Source: Bacteroidota bacterium (lineage in GTDB: Bacteria; Bacteroidota; Bacteroidia; AKYH767-A; 2013-40CM-41-45). Taken from it: a stretch of DNA of 64,000 nucleotides. The DNA lies in NCBI GenBank assembly GCA_016720655.1, contig JADKKE010000002.1, forward strand, positions 1-64,000, given 5' to 3'. Both the position numbers and the translations under genes were made by a program. Within the stretch, counting starts at the first letter, position 1. Every line of letters begins with the position of its first letter. This document shows, in pieces, positions 55,754 to 63,637 of the stretch. The notes beneath the pieces are model-generated. The model saw only the letters and a program-made list of their open reading frames with translations. It ran no database searches and was not told the origin of the DNA.

Positions 55754-56167
55754 TCAGGAACCGATGTGATGCATCAGGTTGTGGATTTGGCTATTCCACA
55801 ACAGTGCATTTTCCTCTTTTTCATCGTCCGTTGCAAAATCTGTAACGATTAGAGCAACATCCGAAGTGATTTCATCCTGGATGATTTCAAATTGAAAATA
55901 AGTATCGTCTTTTTTATCCTCTGTCTGCCACTTGTAACGAACAAGAGAATTTTCTTTTTTATTGATAATCCTGGCGCGTTGTTCGCTGCCTTCCCAATGA
56001 AAAATAAAATCGCCTTCCCGGATATTCACCTTATCGGCAAACCATTCTTCCAAACCACTTGCAGTGCTGAGGTAATTATAAAGAATCTTGGGGGAGGATT
56101 TAATCTCGAATTCAAGAGTATACTTTTGTTTTTTATTCGTTTTGGACTCCGGCTTCACAATTGTCAT
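55754..56167 (-). CDS. START-like (SRPBCC-fold) protein
   Basis: The 137-residue cytosolic protein has a basic N-terminal tail and an AHSA1/START-like fold: TLEFEIKSSPKILYNYLSTA, GLEEWFADKV, GDFIFHWEGSEQRARII, and a C-terminal helix WNSQIHNLMHHIG. The fold forms a hydrophobic pocket; the ligand is unknown. It is convergent with the hypothetical gene, with no gap between the stop codons, so the two transcripts must overlap. Confidence 0.85.
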   Translation of the reverse strand: MTIVKPESKTNKKQKYTLEFEIKSSPKILYNYLSTASGLEEWFADKVNIREGDFIFHWEGSEQRARIINKKENSLVRYKWQTEDKKDDTYFQFEIIQDEITSDVALIVTDFATDDEKEENALLWNSQIHNLMHHIGS

Positions 56168-56302
56168 TCTAAGGTTGGGTTGAAATTATAGGCTTTTTTA
56201 CTGAGGCGCCCAAGATAGGCATTATTTCCAAATACAAGGATCAAATTATTTGAAAATACTCGTAAATTCTCAATCTTTGGGCTACCTTCGCCGAAATTAC
56301 CT

Positions 56303-57046
56303 ATGGCACTTCTACATTCTTTTGAAAATTCAGGAAACTGGCTGTTCAAACGCAGAGGACAAATACCTTTGGTCCTTTTTTTATTTGCTGTCCCGGCGGT
56401 GTATTTTACAGATTACAATTCTTTTTCACCCGTATGGAATCATCTGATCAACTACACAGCCGTGCTGCTCAGTTTGCTTGGATTCCTGGTGCGAGCGTAT
56501 ACTATTGGTACCACACCGCGTGGAACATCCGGTCGAAATACTGAAAATCAGGTTGCAGAATCTCTGAATACAAGTGGCATTTATTCTACGGTCAGGCATC
56601 CTTTGTACCTTGGAAACTACCTCATGTGGATTGGCATTGTAGTTTTTACCCACAACTTCGCCTTTGTAATAATTGTGAGTTTGTTCTATTGGTTGTACTA
56701 TGAACGCATCATGTTTGCTGAAGAACGATTCCTCGAAAGAAAATTTGGTCAATCCTATCTCGACTGGTCATTGAAAGTTCCTGCATTCCTCCCGCGCTGG
56801 TCATCGTTCAGGAAAAGTGATATTCCATTTTCAATGAAGAGTGTACTCCGGAGAGAATATTCAGGAGTTTTGGCCACTGTAATTGGATTTGTGTATGTTG
56901 AAATCCTCATGGGCTGGTTTCGCTTCGGAACTTTGTCTATCGGAATAAAATTTATGTATGTTCTTGGGATTTCAATTGCCATGACTTTGGTTCTCAGGAC
57001 ACTTAAGCACAATTCAAAAATTCTTAGCGAAGAAGGCAGATCCTAA
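56303..57046 (+). CDS. Membrane methyltransferase of the ICMT/PEMT type
   Basis: The 247-residue protein has about six membrane helices and the isoprenylcysteine carboxylmethyltransferase-like core: GIYSTVRHPLYLGNYLMWIG (SAM-binding RHPxY motif) and EERFLERKFGQSYLDW near residues 140-155. Bacterial members methylate lipids or small hydrophobic substrates in the inner membrane; the acceptor is unknown. TACCTTCG at 56283-56290 is an imperfect -7 box just before the ATG. It ends about 50 bp before the tRNA. Confidence 0.85.
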   Translation: MALLHSFENSGNWLFKRRGQIPLVLFLFAVPAVYFTDYNSFSPVWNHLINYTAVLLSLLGFLVRAYTIGTTPRGTSGRNTENQVAESLNTSGIYSTVRHPLYLGNYLMWIGIVVFTHNFAFVIIVSLFYWLYYERIMFAEERFLERKFGQSYLDWSLKVPAFLPRWSSFRKSDIPFSMKSVLRREYSGVLATVIGFVYVEILMGWFRFGTLSIGIKFMYVLGISIAMTLVLRTLKHNSKILSEEGRS

Positions 57047-57095
57047 AATTTTCTTTGTGAAAAAGAAAGGAATGCTGATATTTGCACCCCTTTTT

Positions 57096-57169
57096 GGCGA
57101 GGTAGCTCAGATGGTTAGAGCGCAGGATTCATAACCCTGAGGTCGGGGGTTCGACTCCCCCTTTCGCTA
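57096..57169 (+). tRNA. tRNA-Met (anticodon CAT)
   Basis: The cloverleaf is complete: acceptor GGCGAGG, D arm GCTC...GAGC, anticodon loop TTCATAA, T arm GGGGG-TTCGACT-CCCCC and discriminator A, without encoded CCA. Three acceptor pairs are G-U wobbles (1-72, 6-67, 7-66) and one anticodon-stem pair is A-C, so the stems are weaker than usual. The CAT anticodon also fits initiator and Ile(k2C) tRNAs; the sequence suits elongator Met best. An imperfect -7-like GATATTTG lies about 15 bp upstream. Confidence 0.88.
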
Positions 57170-57186
57170 CGGAATACAGAATTGAG
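57147..57186 (+). repeat. First copy of the tRNA-Met 3'-end direct repeat
   Basis: About 40 bp starting inside the T stem (GGGTTCGACTCCCCCTTTCG) and running past the tRNA end through CTACGGAATACAGAATTGAG recur at 57383-57422. Confidence 0.85.
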
Positions 57187-57780
57187 TTTGAGTGTGGGTG
57201 TGTGCTCACACTCAAACTCAAACTCACACTGAGCCCGATACATTCCCTTTTGTTTCAGAATACAGATTTGAGAGTGGGAGTGATCTCACATAGAAGCTGT
57301 CTTTCCTCTTGTAAGTACCGCTCTCCCAAAATTACCTTTCCTAATTAAATTCAGGATTCATATCCGCCTCTGGCGTGACGGAGGGTTCGACTCCCCCTTT
57401 CGCTACGGAATACAGAATTGAGTGTGAGGGTGGGTGTGCACTTGAAATACAGTTTTGAGTTTGAGTGTGGGGTGTGTCTTCACACTCAAACTCAAACTCA
57501 AACTCAAACTGAGCCCGATACATTCCCTTTTGCTGAAGAATTCAGAATACAGATTTGAGAGTGGGGTATGTCTTCACACTCAAACTCACACTGAGCCAGA
57601 TACATTCCCTTTTGAATCAGAATTAAGAACTCAGATTTGAGTGTGGGGGTATGTCTTCACACTCAAACTCACACTGAGCCGATACATTCCCTTTTGAATC
57701 AGAATTAAGAATTCAGATTTGAGTGTAGGGGGGTCTTCACACTCAAACTCACACTCACACTGAAATCATCCATTCTGCAA
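57170..57780. repeat. Hairpin repeat array downstream of tRNA-Met
   Basis: At least five units combine an inverted repeat (TTTGAGTGTG ... CACACTCAAA, spaced by GGGTGTGTCTT-like loops) with the constant linker GAGCCCGATACATTCCCTTT (copies near 57231, 57510, 57593 and 57677, some with small changes) and CAGAATACAGATTTGAG or AATTAAGAATTCAGATTTGAG. The arms expand and contract by hexamers (CTCAAA, CTCACA). A unique interruption (about 57288-57380) precedes the second tRNA 3'-end copy. No ORF here is credible. Confidence 0.85.
57383..57422 (+). repeat. Second copy of the tRNA-Met 3' end
   Basis: GGGTTCGACTCCCCCTTTCG then CTACGGAATACAGAATTGAG repeats the tRNA 3' end without the rest of the tRNA. 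This is the arrangement left by site-specific integration into a tRNA gene, but only about 200 bp separates the copies and no integrase is present. Local duplication within the hairpin array explains it as well. Confidence 0.8.
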
Positions 57781-57810
57781 CGAAATTGCAAAATCAGTGT
57801 TGAGCTCAAA

Positions 57811-57841
57811 TAAAAAAGCCCGATCAGAAATCTGATCGGGT
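57811..57841 (-). terminator. Rho-independent terminator of the Hc1-like gene
   Basis: On the minus strand CCCGATCAGATTTCTGATCGGG (stem 9-10 bp) is followed by CTTTTTTATT. It starts 27 bp after the stop codon at 57868. Confidence 0.9.
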
Positions 57842-57867
57842 TGGATGCTATAAATAATCTATTGAAA

Positions 57868-58053
57868 TCAGGTAGGAGTATCTGTTTTCTTCACGTCCTG
57901 AATTGCATCACGCATTTCCTGACATGCACGTTTGATCTCCTGAAGGCCTTTGCGTACGCGGGTACCTGCAGCAGCATTCCCTTTTTCAGAAAACTTGATG
58001 ACGTCTTCTTCAATAGCTGCAACGAGCTGTTTGATTTTTTCGTACTCTTTCAT
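57868..58053 (-). CDS. Histone H1-like protein (Hc1 type)
   Basis: The 61-residue helical protein (KEYEKIKQLVAAIEEDVIKF, NAAAGTRVRKGLQEIKRACQ) matches the short Hc1-like histone H1 family widespread in Bacteroidota. Relatives bind DNA as nucleoid-associated proteins; this copy lacks the long Lys/Ala-rich tail of chlamydial Hc1 and corresponds to its N-terminal helical part. It has its own strong terminator, so it is probably transcribed singly and highly. Confidence 0.85.
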   Translation of the reverse strand: MKEYEKIKQLVAAIEEDVIKFSEKGNAAAGTRVRKGLQEIKRACQEMRDAIQDVKKTDTPT

Positions 58054-58132
58054 CGTGTTTTGGGTTTAAAAGTTAATAATGGGGTGAGGATTAGTTTTCT
58101 TTAATGTTTTGGGAGAAGGATCGTAGATTAGA

Positions 58133-59374
58133 TTAGAACGCTGCGATCTTATCCGACATATATTCTCCAGCTTTTAATTTTACATAGGCTTTACGGAATG
58201 CCTCGATAGTATATTTTACATCCTCCAGAGTGTGAACTGCCGTCGGAATCAATCGTAAAATAATAATACCCTTTGGCACAACAGGATAAACAACCATTGA
58301 ACAGAAAATATCATGGTTCTCACGCATGTCATAAATCAGATTGGTTGCTTCACCAATACTTCCATTCATATAAACAGGAGTAACTGGAGATTGGGTTTTT
58401 CCAATATTGAACCCTTCTGCTTTAAGTCCATTCTGAAGCGCATTCACAACATTCCAGAGATTGTCTTTCATCTCCGGTTTGCTCCGCAATAATTCGAGAC
58501 GCTTTAGTGCACCTAGAACCAATGGCATTGGCATCGATTTAGCAAAGATTTGTGAACGCATATTGTAGCGTAGATATTCAACTACATCTTCATTGCTTGA
58601 AATAAAACCACCAATCATTGCCATACTCTTGGCAAAAGTTCCAAAATAGATGTCGATCTTATCCTGTACGCCTTGCTCTTCGCCCGTACCGGCACCGGTT
58701 TTACCCATGGTTCCAAAACCATGTGCATCGTCAACAAACAAGCGGAACTGGAACTTATTTTTTAGTTCTACAATATCCTTCAAACGACCCATATCACCAC
58801 TCATTCCAAATACACCCTCGGTGATCAATAAAATAGATCCTCCGGATTCTTCAACAATTCGTGTAGCCCTTTCCAGTTGTTTTTCACAATTGGCTATGTC
58901 ATTGTGTGGAAACACAAAACGTTTCCCCATGTGCAAGCGTACTCCATCAATTATACATGCATGACTTTCGCTGTCATAAACAATTACATCATGACGATCA
59001 ACGAGACAATCAATTGCAGATACCATTCCCTGGTATCCGAAATTGAGAAGGATAGTGTCTTCCTTACTCATAAACGACGAAAGCTCCCCTTCCAGTTGTT
59101 CATGGTAATTGGAATTGCCTGACATCATTCGGGCACCCATAGGAGTAGCAAAACCAAATTTCGCTGCTGCTTCAGCATCTGCTTTCCGCACTTCCGGGTG
59201 ATTTGCCAAGCCCAGATAATTATTCAAACTCCAGATCAATCGTTCCTTTCCACGAAAAACCATGCGGGTTCCAATGTCACCTTCAAGTTTTGGAAAAGTA
59301 AAATATCCATGAGAATCCTTGGCATGCTGACCAATAGGGCCTCTGTTCTTTTTTAGTTTTTCGAATAAATCCAC
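58133..59374 (-). CDS. Alpha-oxoamine synthase, serine palmitoyltransferase-like
   Basis: This PLP enzyme family condenses an amino acid with an acyl-CoA or acyl-ACP. The 413-residue protein shows SLNNYLGLANHPEV, GARMMSGNSNYHEQLE, LFVDDAHGFGTMG (PLP-binding Asp/His) and the Schiff-base lysine K249 in YFGTFAKSMAMIGG. Members include serine palmitoyltransferase, 2-amino-3-ketobutyrate CoA ligase and AONS. The N-terminal extension DLFEKLKKNRGPIGQHAKDS and the 'PVTPVYMNG' region resemble Bacteroidota serine or cysteate acyltransferases as I recall them, so sphingolipid or sulfonolipid synthesis is likely but not proven. It has a clear upstream promoter. Confidence 0.85.
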   Translation of the reverse strand: MDLFEKLKKNRGPIGQHAKDSHGYFTFPKLEGDIGTRMVFRGKERLIWSLNNYLGLANHPEVRKADAEAAAKFGFATPMGARMMSGNSNYHEQLEGELSSFMSKEDTILLNFGYQGMVSAIDCLVDRHDVIVYDSESHACIIDGVRLHMGKRFVFPHNDIANCEKQLERATRIVEESGGSILLITEGVFGMSGDMGRLKDIVELKNKFQFRLFVDDAHGFGTMGKTGAGTGEEQGVQDKIDIYFGTFAKSMAMIGGFISSNEDVVEYLRYNMRSQIFAKSMPMPLVLGALKRLELLRSKPEMKDNLWNVVNALQNGLKAEGFNIGKTQSPVTPVYMNGSIGEATNLIYDMRENHDIFCSMVVYPVVPKGIIILRLIPTAVHTLEDVKYTIEAFRKAYVKLKAGEYMSDKIAAF

Positions 59375-59469
59375 TTCTTGCTTTTTTTATAAATGTTAGA
59401 ACCTTTCCTGAATCAACAGAAACTTTTTCATCCATTCAATTAATCATCCTGAATGGAAAAGGTCGCAAA

Positions 59470-59499
59470 GCAAAAGTAAGTATTTTCGATTAAAAACAA
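59470..59499 (-). promoter_or_regulatory. Bacteroidota-type promoter of the alpha-oxoamine synthase gene
   Basis: On the minus strand TTTG (59496-59499) and TACTTTTG (59470-59477, perfect TAnnTTTG) are spaced by 18 bp. The leader to the ATG at 59374 would be about 90 bases. Confidence 0.7.
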
Positions 59500-59909
59500 A
59501 GGTTTTCAAACCGAAGTGCCCAAATTAATCAACATTCGTTTGTGCAATTCAATTGAAAAAGGGGAACAAAATTTCTAGTTTAAAATGCGATTTTACTCTA
59601 ATTGATGTCAAATATATCATTCATTATCAATATATTAAAACTATGATAGAAATAAAACTCTGTTCGATTTTTTATCCGCTTAGACCTTGACGCTGTTCAA
59701 AAAAAAATATCCGGCCCTTTTGAAAATGTTCAATTCAAGGAGCATTTGAATTTAATTGAAACCTGAACCCTAATTTGAAGAAATCGATATGCCTAATTTT
59801 TCCAAGTTTAAATTGGAAACTCTCAAGGAAACGGGATTATTCACCTTGCATACAGAAAGGAAATTTGATTTCAGCAATAAACACACGTTCTTGCAGAAAA
59901 ATAAAAAAA
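59500..59909. other. Intergenic region between divergent genes
   Basis: AT-rich stretch without a recognisable gene. The plus-strand frame of the next gene is open from 59775, but that part has no signal peptide and no domain. No clear TAnnTTTG box for the plus-strand gene was found. Confidence 0.6.
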
Positions 59910-62297
59910 ATGAAAAGAATTCTACTATTCTGCGGCCTGCTATTGAGCTTCAATGTCTATTCCCAAAACCTTCAGCTCATGGCAAATCTCTCCTATGGAA
60001 ATTCAGCCCTGGCAAATATTGGTGGTTATGTTGATACCCTTGGAAATGAATATGCACTGGTTGGAACTGATTTTGGCCTGGATATAGTGGATGTGACCAT
60101 TCCAACAAACCCTCTGGTAAAATTCACAGTTAATGATGCGACTTCTGATTGGAGAGAAGTTAAAACATATCAGAAATACGCATATGTTACAACTGAAGGC
60201 GGTGGCGGTCTCACCATAATTGATCTAAGCCTTCTTCCTGCAAGTATCAATACAACACATTATTTTGGCGATGGTGCGATTGCCGGACAATTAAATAGCA
60301 TCCATGCATTGCATTGTGATACAACTACCGGATTTCTTTATTTGTATGGAAGTAATATCGGTGATGGCAATACTTTGTTTCTTGACCTGTCGGATCCATG
60401 GAATCCTGTATATGCCGGACAATATGCATTCCCCGGTGGTGGCCAGCCTGCATATGTTCACGATGGATTTGTTGATAATGATACCCTCTACGAAGCACAC
60501 ATCTATTCAGGATTTTTTGCTGTCGTTGATGTACGGAACAAATCGAATCCTGTGTTGCTGGCAACTCAATCCACTCCCACATCCTTCACGCACAACACCT
60601 GGATGAGTGCCGATCACCAGCGACTTTTTACTACAGATGAAAATTCCGGTTCTTTTCTTGCCGAATATGATATTTCAGACTTAACGAATATTACAGAAAT
60701 ATCGAGGTCTCAGACTGCCGCAGGTTCGGGTGCCATTGTTCACAATACTCATATCTTGAACAATTATGCAATTACTTCCTGGTACAAAGAAGGTGTTGTG
60801 ATTACTGATGTTAGCAGGCCCGGAAATCCAATCGAAATTGGACATTACGATACATATACACAAGGAAGTGGAAATGGATTCAACGGATGCTGGGGAGTAT
60901 ATCCTTTTCTGCCTTCAGGAACTATCGTTGCTTCTGATATCGACAATGGTTTGTTTGTTCTTCAGCCAACGTATGTCAGAGGTTGTTACCTTGAAGGAAC
61001 GATCACTGATCTTAATTCCGGAATTGCCATACCCGGCGCATCTGCAGTAATTCAAGGGGCAGGAATTTCAAGAACTTCCAATTCTACCGGCTTTTACCAG
61101 ACAGGAATGCCTGTTGCATCTACAGTGGATGTTCTTTACTCCAAAGCAGGTTATTTCCCGAAAACAATTTCAGGAATTGTGCTCGCAAGTGGAATTGTTA
61201 CTACGCAAGACGTACAATTGGAACCACTGCCTTCCTATGAATTGAGCGGTACTATTACTGAACTCCAAACAGGACAAACTATTCCGGGTGCTACTGTTGA
61301 ATTGAGAAATTCCGATTTCGATCTGACAGCAACTTCCAATCAACAGGGCGTTTTTACATTCACGAATATTATTGCAGGAACCTATGATATCATGGTAGGA
61401 GAGTGGGGATATGTGACGCAATGTTCAACGATTACTGTTACCAATGCGGCCATTTCACAATCCTTTCAATTGAGCATAGGATATTATGATGATTTCTCTT
61501 TTAACAATGGCTGGACAGTGAGCGGATCTTCTCTGAATGCATGGGAAAGAGGTGAGCCCTATGGAACTTTTTCCAACACAGGAGCTCCCGTAAACCCTGA
61601 ATACGATGTAACTGTTGACTGTTCTGATCAGTGCTTTGTGACCGACAATGGAGTTGGAAGTTATTCAGCCAATGATGTCGACGGTGGAAATACTATTCTC
61701 ACTTCACCGGTTTTTGACGCGACGATTTACCAGGATCCACAGATTGAATATTACCGATGGTTTGCTAATTTGGGTGGATCCGGTCAGCCGAATGACTGGA
61801 TGCAAGTCCGGCTTTTTGATGGAACAACAACCGTGAACATTGAAACAATCGACAACACCAATGGATCTGCATTGTGGACTCAAAGTTCTTTTCTGATTTC
61901 TTCCTTCATCGTTCCAACAGCAACGATGCAAATGATAGTGGAAGTAATCGACAACAATCCAGGACACATTGTAGAAGGAGCAATTGATCAGTTTCAAATT
62001 ACAGGAGCATTGAATACTTCTACTAACGGATCCTTTTCGACAAAGGATCAGGCTGTGCTTTCTACATTCCCAAATCCATTTACCGGCGAACTCTCTGTTC
62101 AATACTTACTGGCTGATAAAAATTCAGGTGGAGAATTAACAGTACTGAATTCCTTAGGTCAAATTCAGGAAATACTGAAACTGACCAAAGACCACGATCG
62201 GGTGAAAATCGGTACCAAACTTTCTCAAGGTGTGTATTTCCTCGTATTAAGTCAAAATGGAAAAGTTTCTGAACGCTGTAAAATCATCAAACAATAG
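59910..62297 (+). CDS. Choice-of-anchor B family T9SS surface protein
   Basis: From the ATG at 59910 the protein of about 795 residues has a signal peptide (KRILLFCGLLLSFNVYSQ) and an LVIVD-type propeller domain typical of choice-of-anchor B proteins (ALVGTDFGLDIVDVTIPTNP, HNTWMSADHQRLFTTDENSG, VVITDVSRPGNPIEIGHYDT). Two carboxypeptidase-regulatory-like domains follow (GTITDLNSGIAIPGASAVIQ and GTITELQTGQTIPGATVELR), then a jellyroll domain (about residues 520-690) and a C-terminal T9SS sorting domain (STFPNPFTGELSVQYL ... VYFLVLSQNGK). It is exported and attached to the surface; the ligand is unknown. The frame extends back to 59775 but without a signal peptide there. Confidence 0.88.
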   Translation: MKRILLFCGLLLSFNVYSQNLQLMANLSYGNSALANIGGYVDTLGNEYALVGTDFGLDIVDVTIPTNPLVKFTVNDATSDWREVKTYQKYAYVTTEGGGGLTIIDLSLLPASINTTHYFGDGAIAGQLNSIHALHCDTTTGFLYLYGSNIGDGNTLFLDLSDPWNPVYAGQYAFPGGGQPAYVHDGFVDNDTLYEAHIYSGFFAVVDVRNKSNPVLLATQSTPTSFTHNTWMSADHQRLFTTDENSGSFLAEYDISDLTNITEISRSQTAAGSGAIVHNTHILNNYAITSWYKEGVVITDVSRPGNPIEIGHYDTYTQGSGNGFNGCWGVYPFLPSGTIVASDIDNGLFVLQPTYVRGCYLEGTITDLNSGIAIPGASAVIQGAGISRTSNSTGFYQTGMPVASTVDVLYSKAGYFPKTISGIVLASGIVTTQDVQLEPLPSYELSGTITELQTGQTIPGATVELRNSDFDLTATSNQQGVFTFTNIIAGTYDIMVGEWGYVTQCSTITVTNAAISQSFQLSIGYYDDFSFNNGWTVSGSSLNAWERGEPYGTFSNTGAPVNPEYDVTVDCSDQCFVTDNGVGSYSANDVDGGNTILTSPVFDATIYQDPQIEYYRWFANLGGSGQPNDWMQVRLFDGTTTVNIETIDNTNGSALWTQSSFLISSFIVPTATMQMIVEVIDNNPGHIVEGAIDQFQITGALNTSTNGSFSTKDQAVLSTFPNPFTGELSVQYLLADKNSGGELTVLNSLGQIQEILKLTKDHDRVKIGTKLSQGVYFLVLSQNGKVSERCKIIKQ

Positions 62298-62363
62298 GCT
62301 TGAAATTTTACAGATGGGAGCTTGCTGGATTCGTTTTTTATGCGAATTCCAATTAATTTTTAT

Positions 62364-62371
62364 TATCTTTG
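62364..62371 (+). promoter_or_regulatory. Candidate -7 box upstream of bamD
   Basis: TATCTTTG matches TAnnTTTG 8 bp before the ATG at 62379. If used, the transcript would be nearly leaderless. Confidence 0.5.
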
Positions 62372-62378
62372 CGCCCTT

Positions 62379-63197
62379 ATGTTCCCTCGGATCACATATA
62401 TACTGTTGATAATCAGCATATTTGTTGCAAGTTGCAGCTCTTACACCCGTGTCATGAAAGGAAATGACATGGATGCGAAGCTTAATTTGGCGATCAAATT
62501 GTACAATAAAGGAGATTATTTTAAAGCCCTTCCTTTGCTCGAAGAGTTGATTACAGTTTATCGTGGAACGAAAAAAGCTGAAAAGACTTATTACTATTAC
62601 GCGTATACGAATTATCAATTGGGTGATTACGAAACAGCCGCTTATGATTTCGATAATTTTGCGAAAACATTTCCGGGAAGCGAATATTCAGAAGAATGTG
62701 CATTCATGCATTCATATTGCTTCTACCAGGATTCTCCGGAATATTCATTGGATCAGACCAATACTGTAAAAGCAATTAACGAATTGCAATTGTTTGCCGA
62801 TCAATATCCACAAAGTTCACGAATTGAACAGTGCAATAAACTGATTGATCAACTGCGGGCGAAACTGGAAGAGAAGAGTTTTCAGAATGCGAAATTGTAT
62901 TTCAACATGGAAGAATACAAAGCCAGCATTACAACTTTTCGTAACCTGCTCAATGATTTTCCATCGACAACATACAGTGAGCAAGCATTATTTCTGATCT
63001 TGAAAGGAAGTTTTCTTCTCGCTGAGAATAGTTTCGAAGACAAGAAGTACCCACGATATCAGGAAACAATCATCGCATATTCTGACTTTGCTTCTGCGTA
63101 TGCTGAAAGTAAATACAGAAAAGACGCGGACGAAATTGTTCTTATGGCAAGAAAACGTCTCGAAAAACTTACCCCTTCGACTACATCAGTAAATTAA
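62379..63197 (+). CDS. bamD: Outer membrane protein assembly factor BamD
   Basis: BamD is the essential lipoprotein of the BAM complex that inserts beta-barrels. The start at 62379 gives a lipoprotein signal (YILLIISIFVASCSSY, lipobox VASC), followed by five TPR-like helical hairpins over about 240 residues (NLAIKLYNKGDYFKALPLLE, YYYYAYTNYQLGDYETAAYD, LYFNMEEYKASITTFRNLL). The length is about 272. The frame is open from 62322 but those 19 residues precede the signal peptide. It is followed 20 bp later by rpoZ and then coaBC, a conserved order in Bacteroidota as I recall it. Confidence 0.93.
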   Translation: MFPRITYILLIISIFVASCSSYTRVMKGNDMDAKLNLAIKLYNKGDYFKALPLLEELITVYRGTKKAEKTYYYYAYTNYQLGDYETAAYDFDNFAKTFPGSEYSEECAFMHSYCFYQDSPEYSLDQTNTVKAINELQLFADQYPQSSRIEQCNKLIDQLRAKLEEKSFQNAKLYFNMEEYKASITTFRNLLNDFPSTTYSEQALFLILKGSFLLAENSFEDKKYPRYQETIIAYSDFASAYAESKYRKDADEIVLMARKRLEKLTPSTTSVN

Positions 63198-63217
63198 AAA
63201 ACTAAAACCCGGTAGCT

Positions 63218-63545
63218 ATGAATTACAAATCGGATGTAAATACAACGGTGACCCGTAATGTTCCGGATTTCGATAAGAAGACCGAAATGTTTACGAATCC
63301 ATCGTGATCATTTCAAACGCGCAAATCAGATTTCTTCAGAAATGAAAGATGAGCTAAATGCTAAATTATCAGAATTCAATTCCAGTACGGACAACCTCGA
63401 AGAAGTATTTGAAAATCGTGAGCAAATTGAAATTTCAAAATACTACGAACGTCTTCCTAAACCAACATTGATCGCGGTTCAGGAATACACAGAAGACAAA
63501 ATTTATTTCCGCAATCCGAACAAAGAAAAGCAGGATAATTTTTAA
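63218..63545 (+). CDS. rpoZ: RNA polymerase omega subunit, two frameshifts
   Basis: The omega subunit helps assemble RNA polymerase. The ATG at 63218 starts NYKSDVNTTVTRNVPDFDKK. The frame breaks at GAAATG (about 63286), resumes as VYESIVIIS, breaks again at TCAAACGCG (about 63318), and continues as KRANQISSEMKDELNAKLSE, then NREQIEISKYYERLPKPTLI to the stop at 63545. Adding one A at each site gives a normal 109-residue protein with the Bacteroidota-typical RLPKPTLIAV motif. Both shifts are lost bases in short A runs. Because the gene is a conserved core gene, sequencing error is the likely cause. Confidence 0.9.
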
Positions 63546-63570
63546 TCTGCTTTCGGTTTTGCATTACGGG

Positions 63571-63605
63571 AAAATCCAAGACTCATGTTTTGGATTTTTT
63601 CGTTT
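63571..63605 (+). terminator. Terminator after rpoZ
   Basis: AAAATCCAA (63571-63579) pairs with TTGGATTTT (63590-63598), followed by TTCGTTT. It separates rpoZ from coaBC, although read-through is possible. Confidence 0.6.
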
Positions 63606-63637
63606 AAAATTCTTGAAAATATCTTTTATTCTCGGCG

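Noticed and set aside
57147..57422. Active integrated genetic element at tRNA-Met
   Set aside because: Only about 200 bp lies between the repeats and no integrase or cargo gene is present; at most a scar.
57341..57640. Small frames within the hairpin array
   Set aside because: They consist only of translated repeat units (FEFEFE, KLKLKL).
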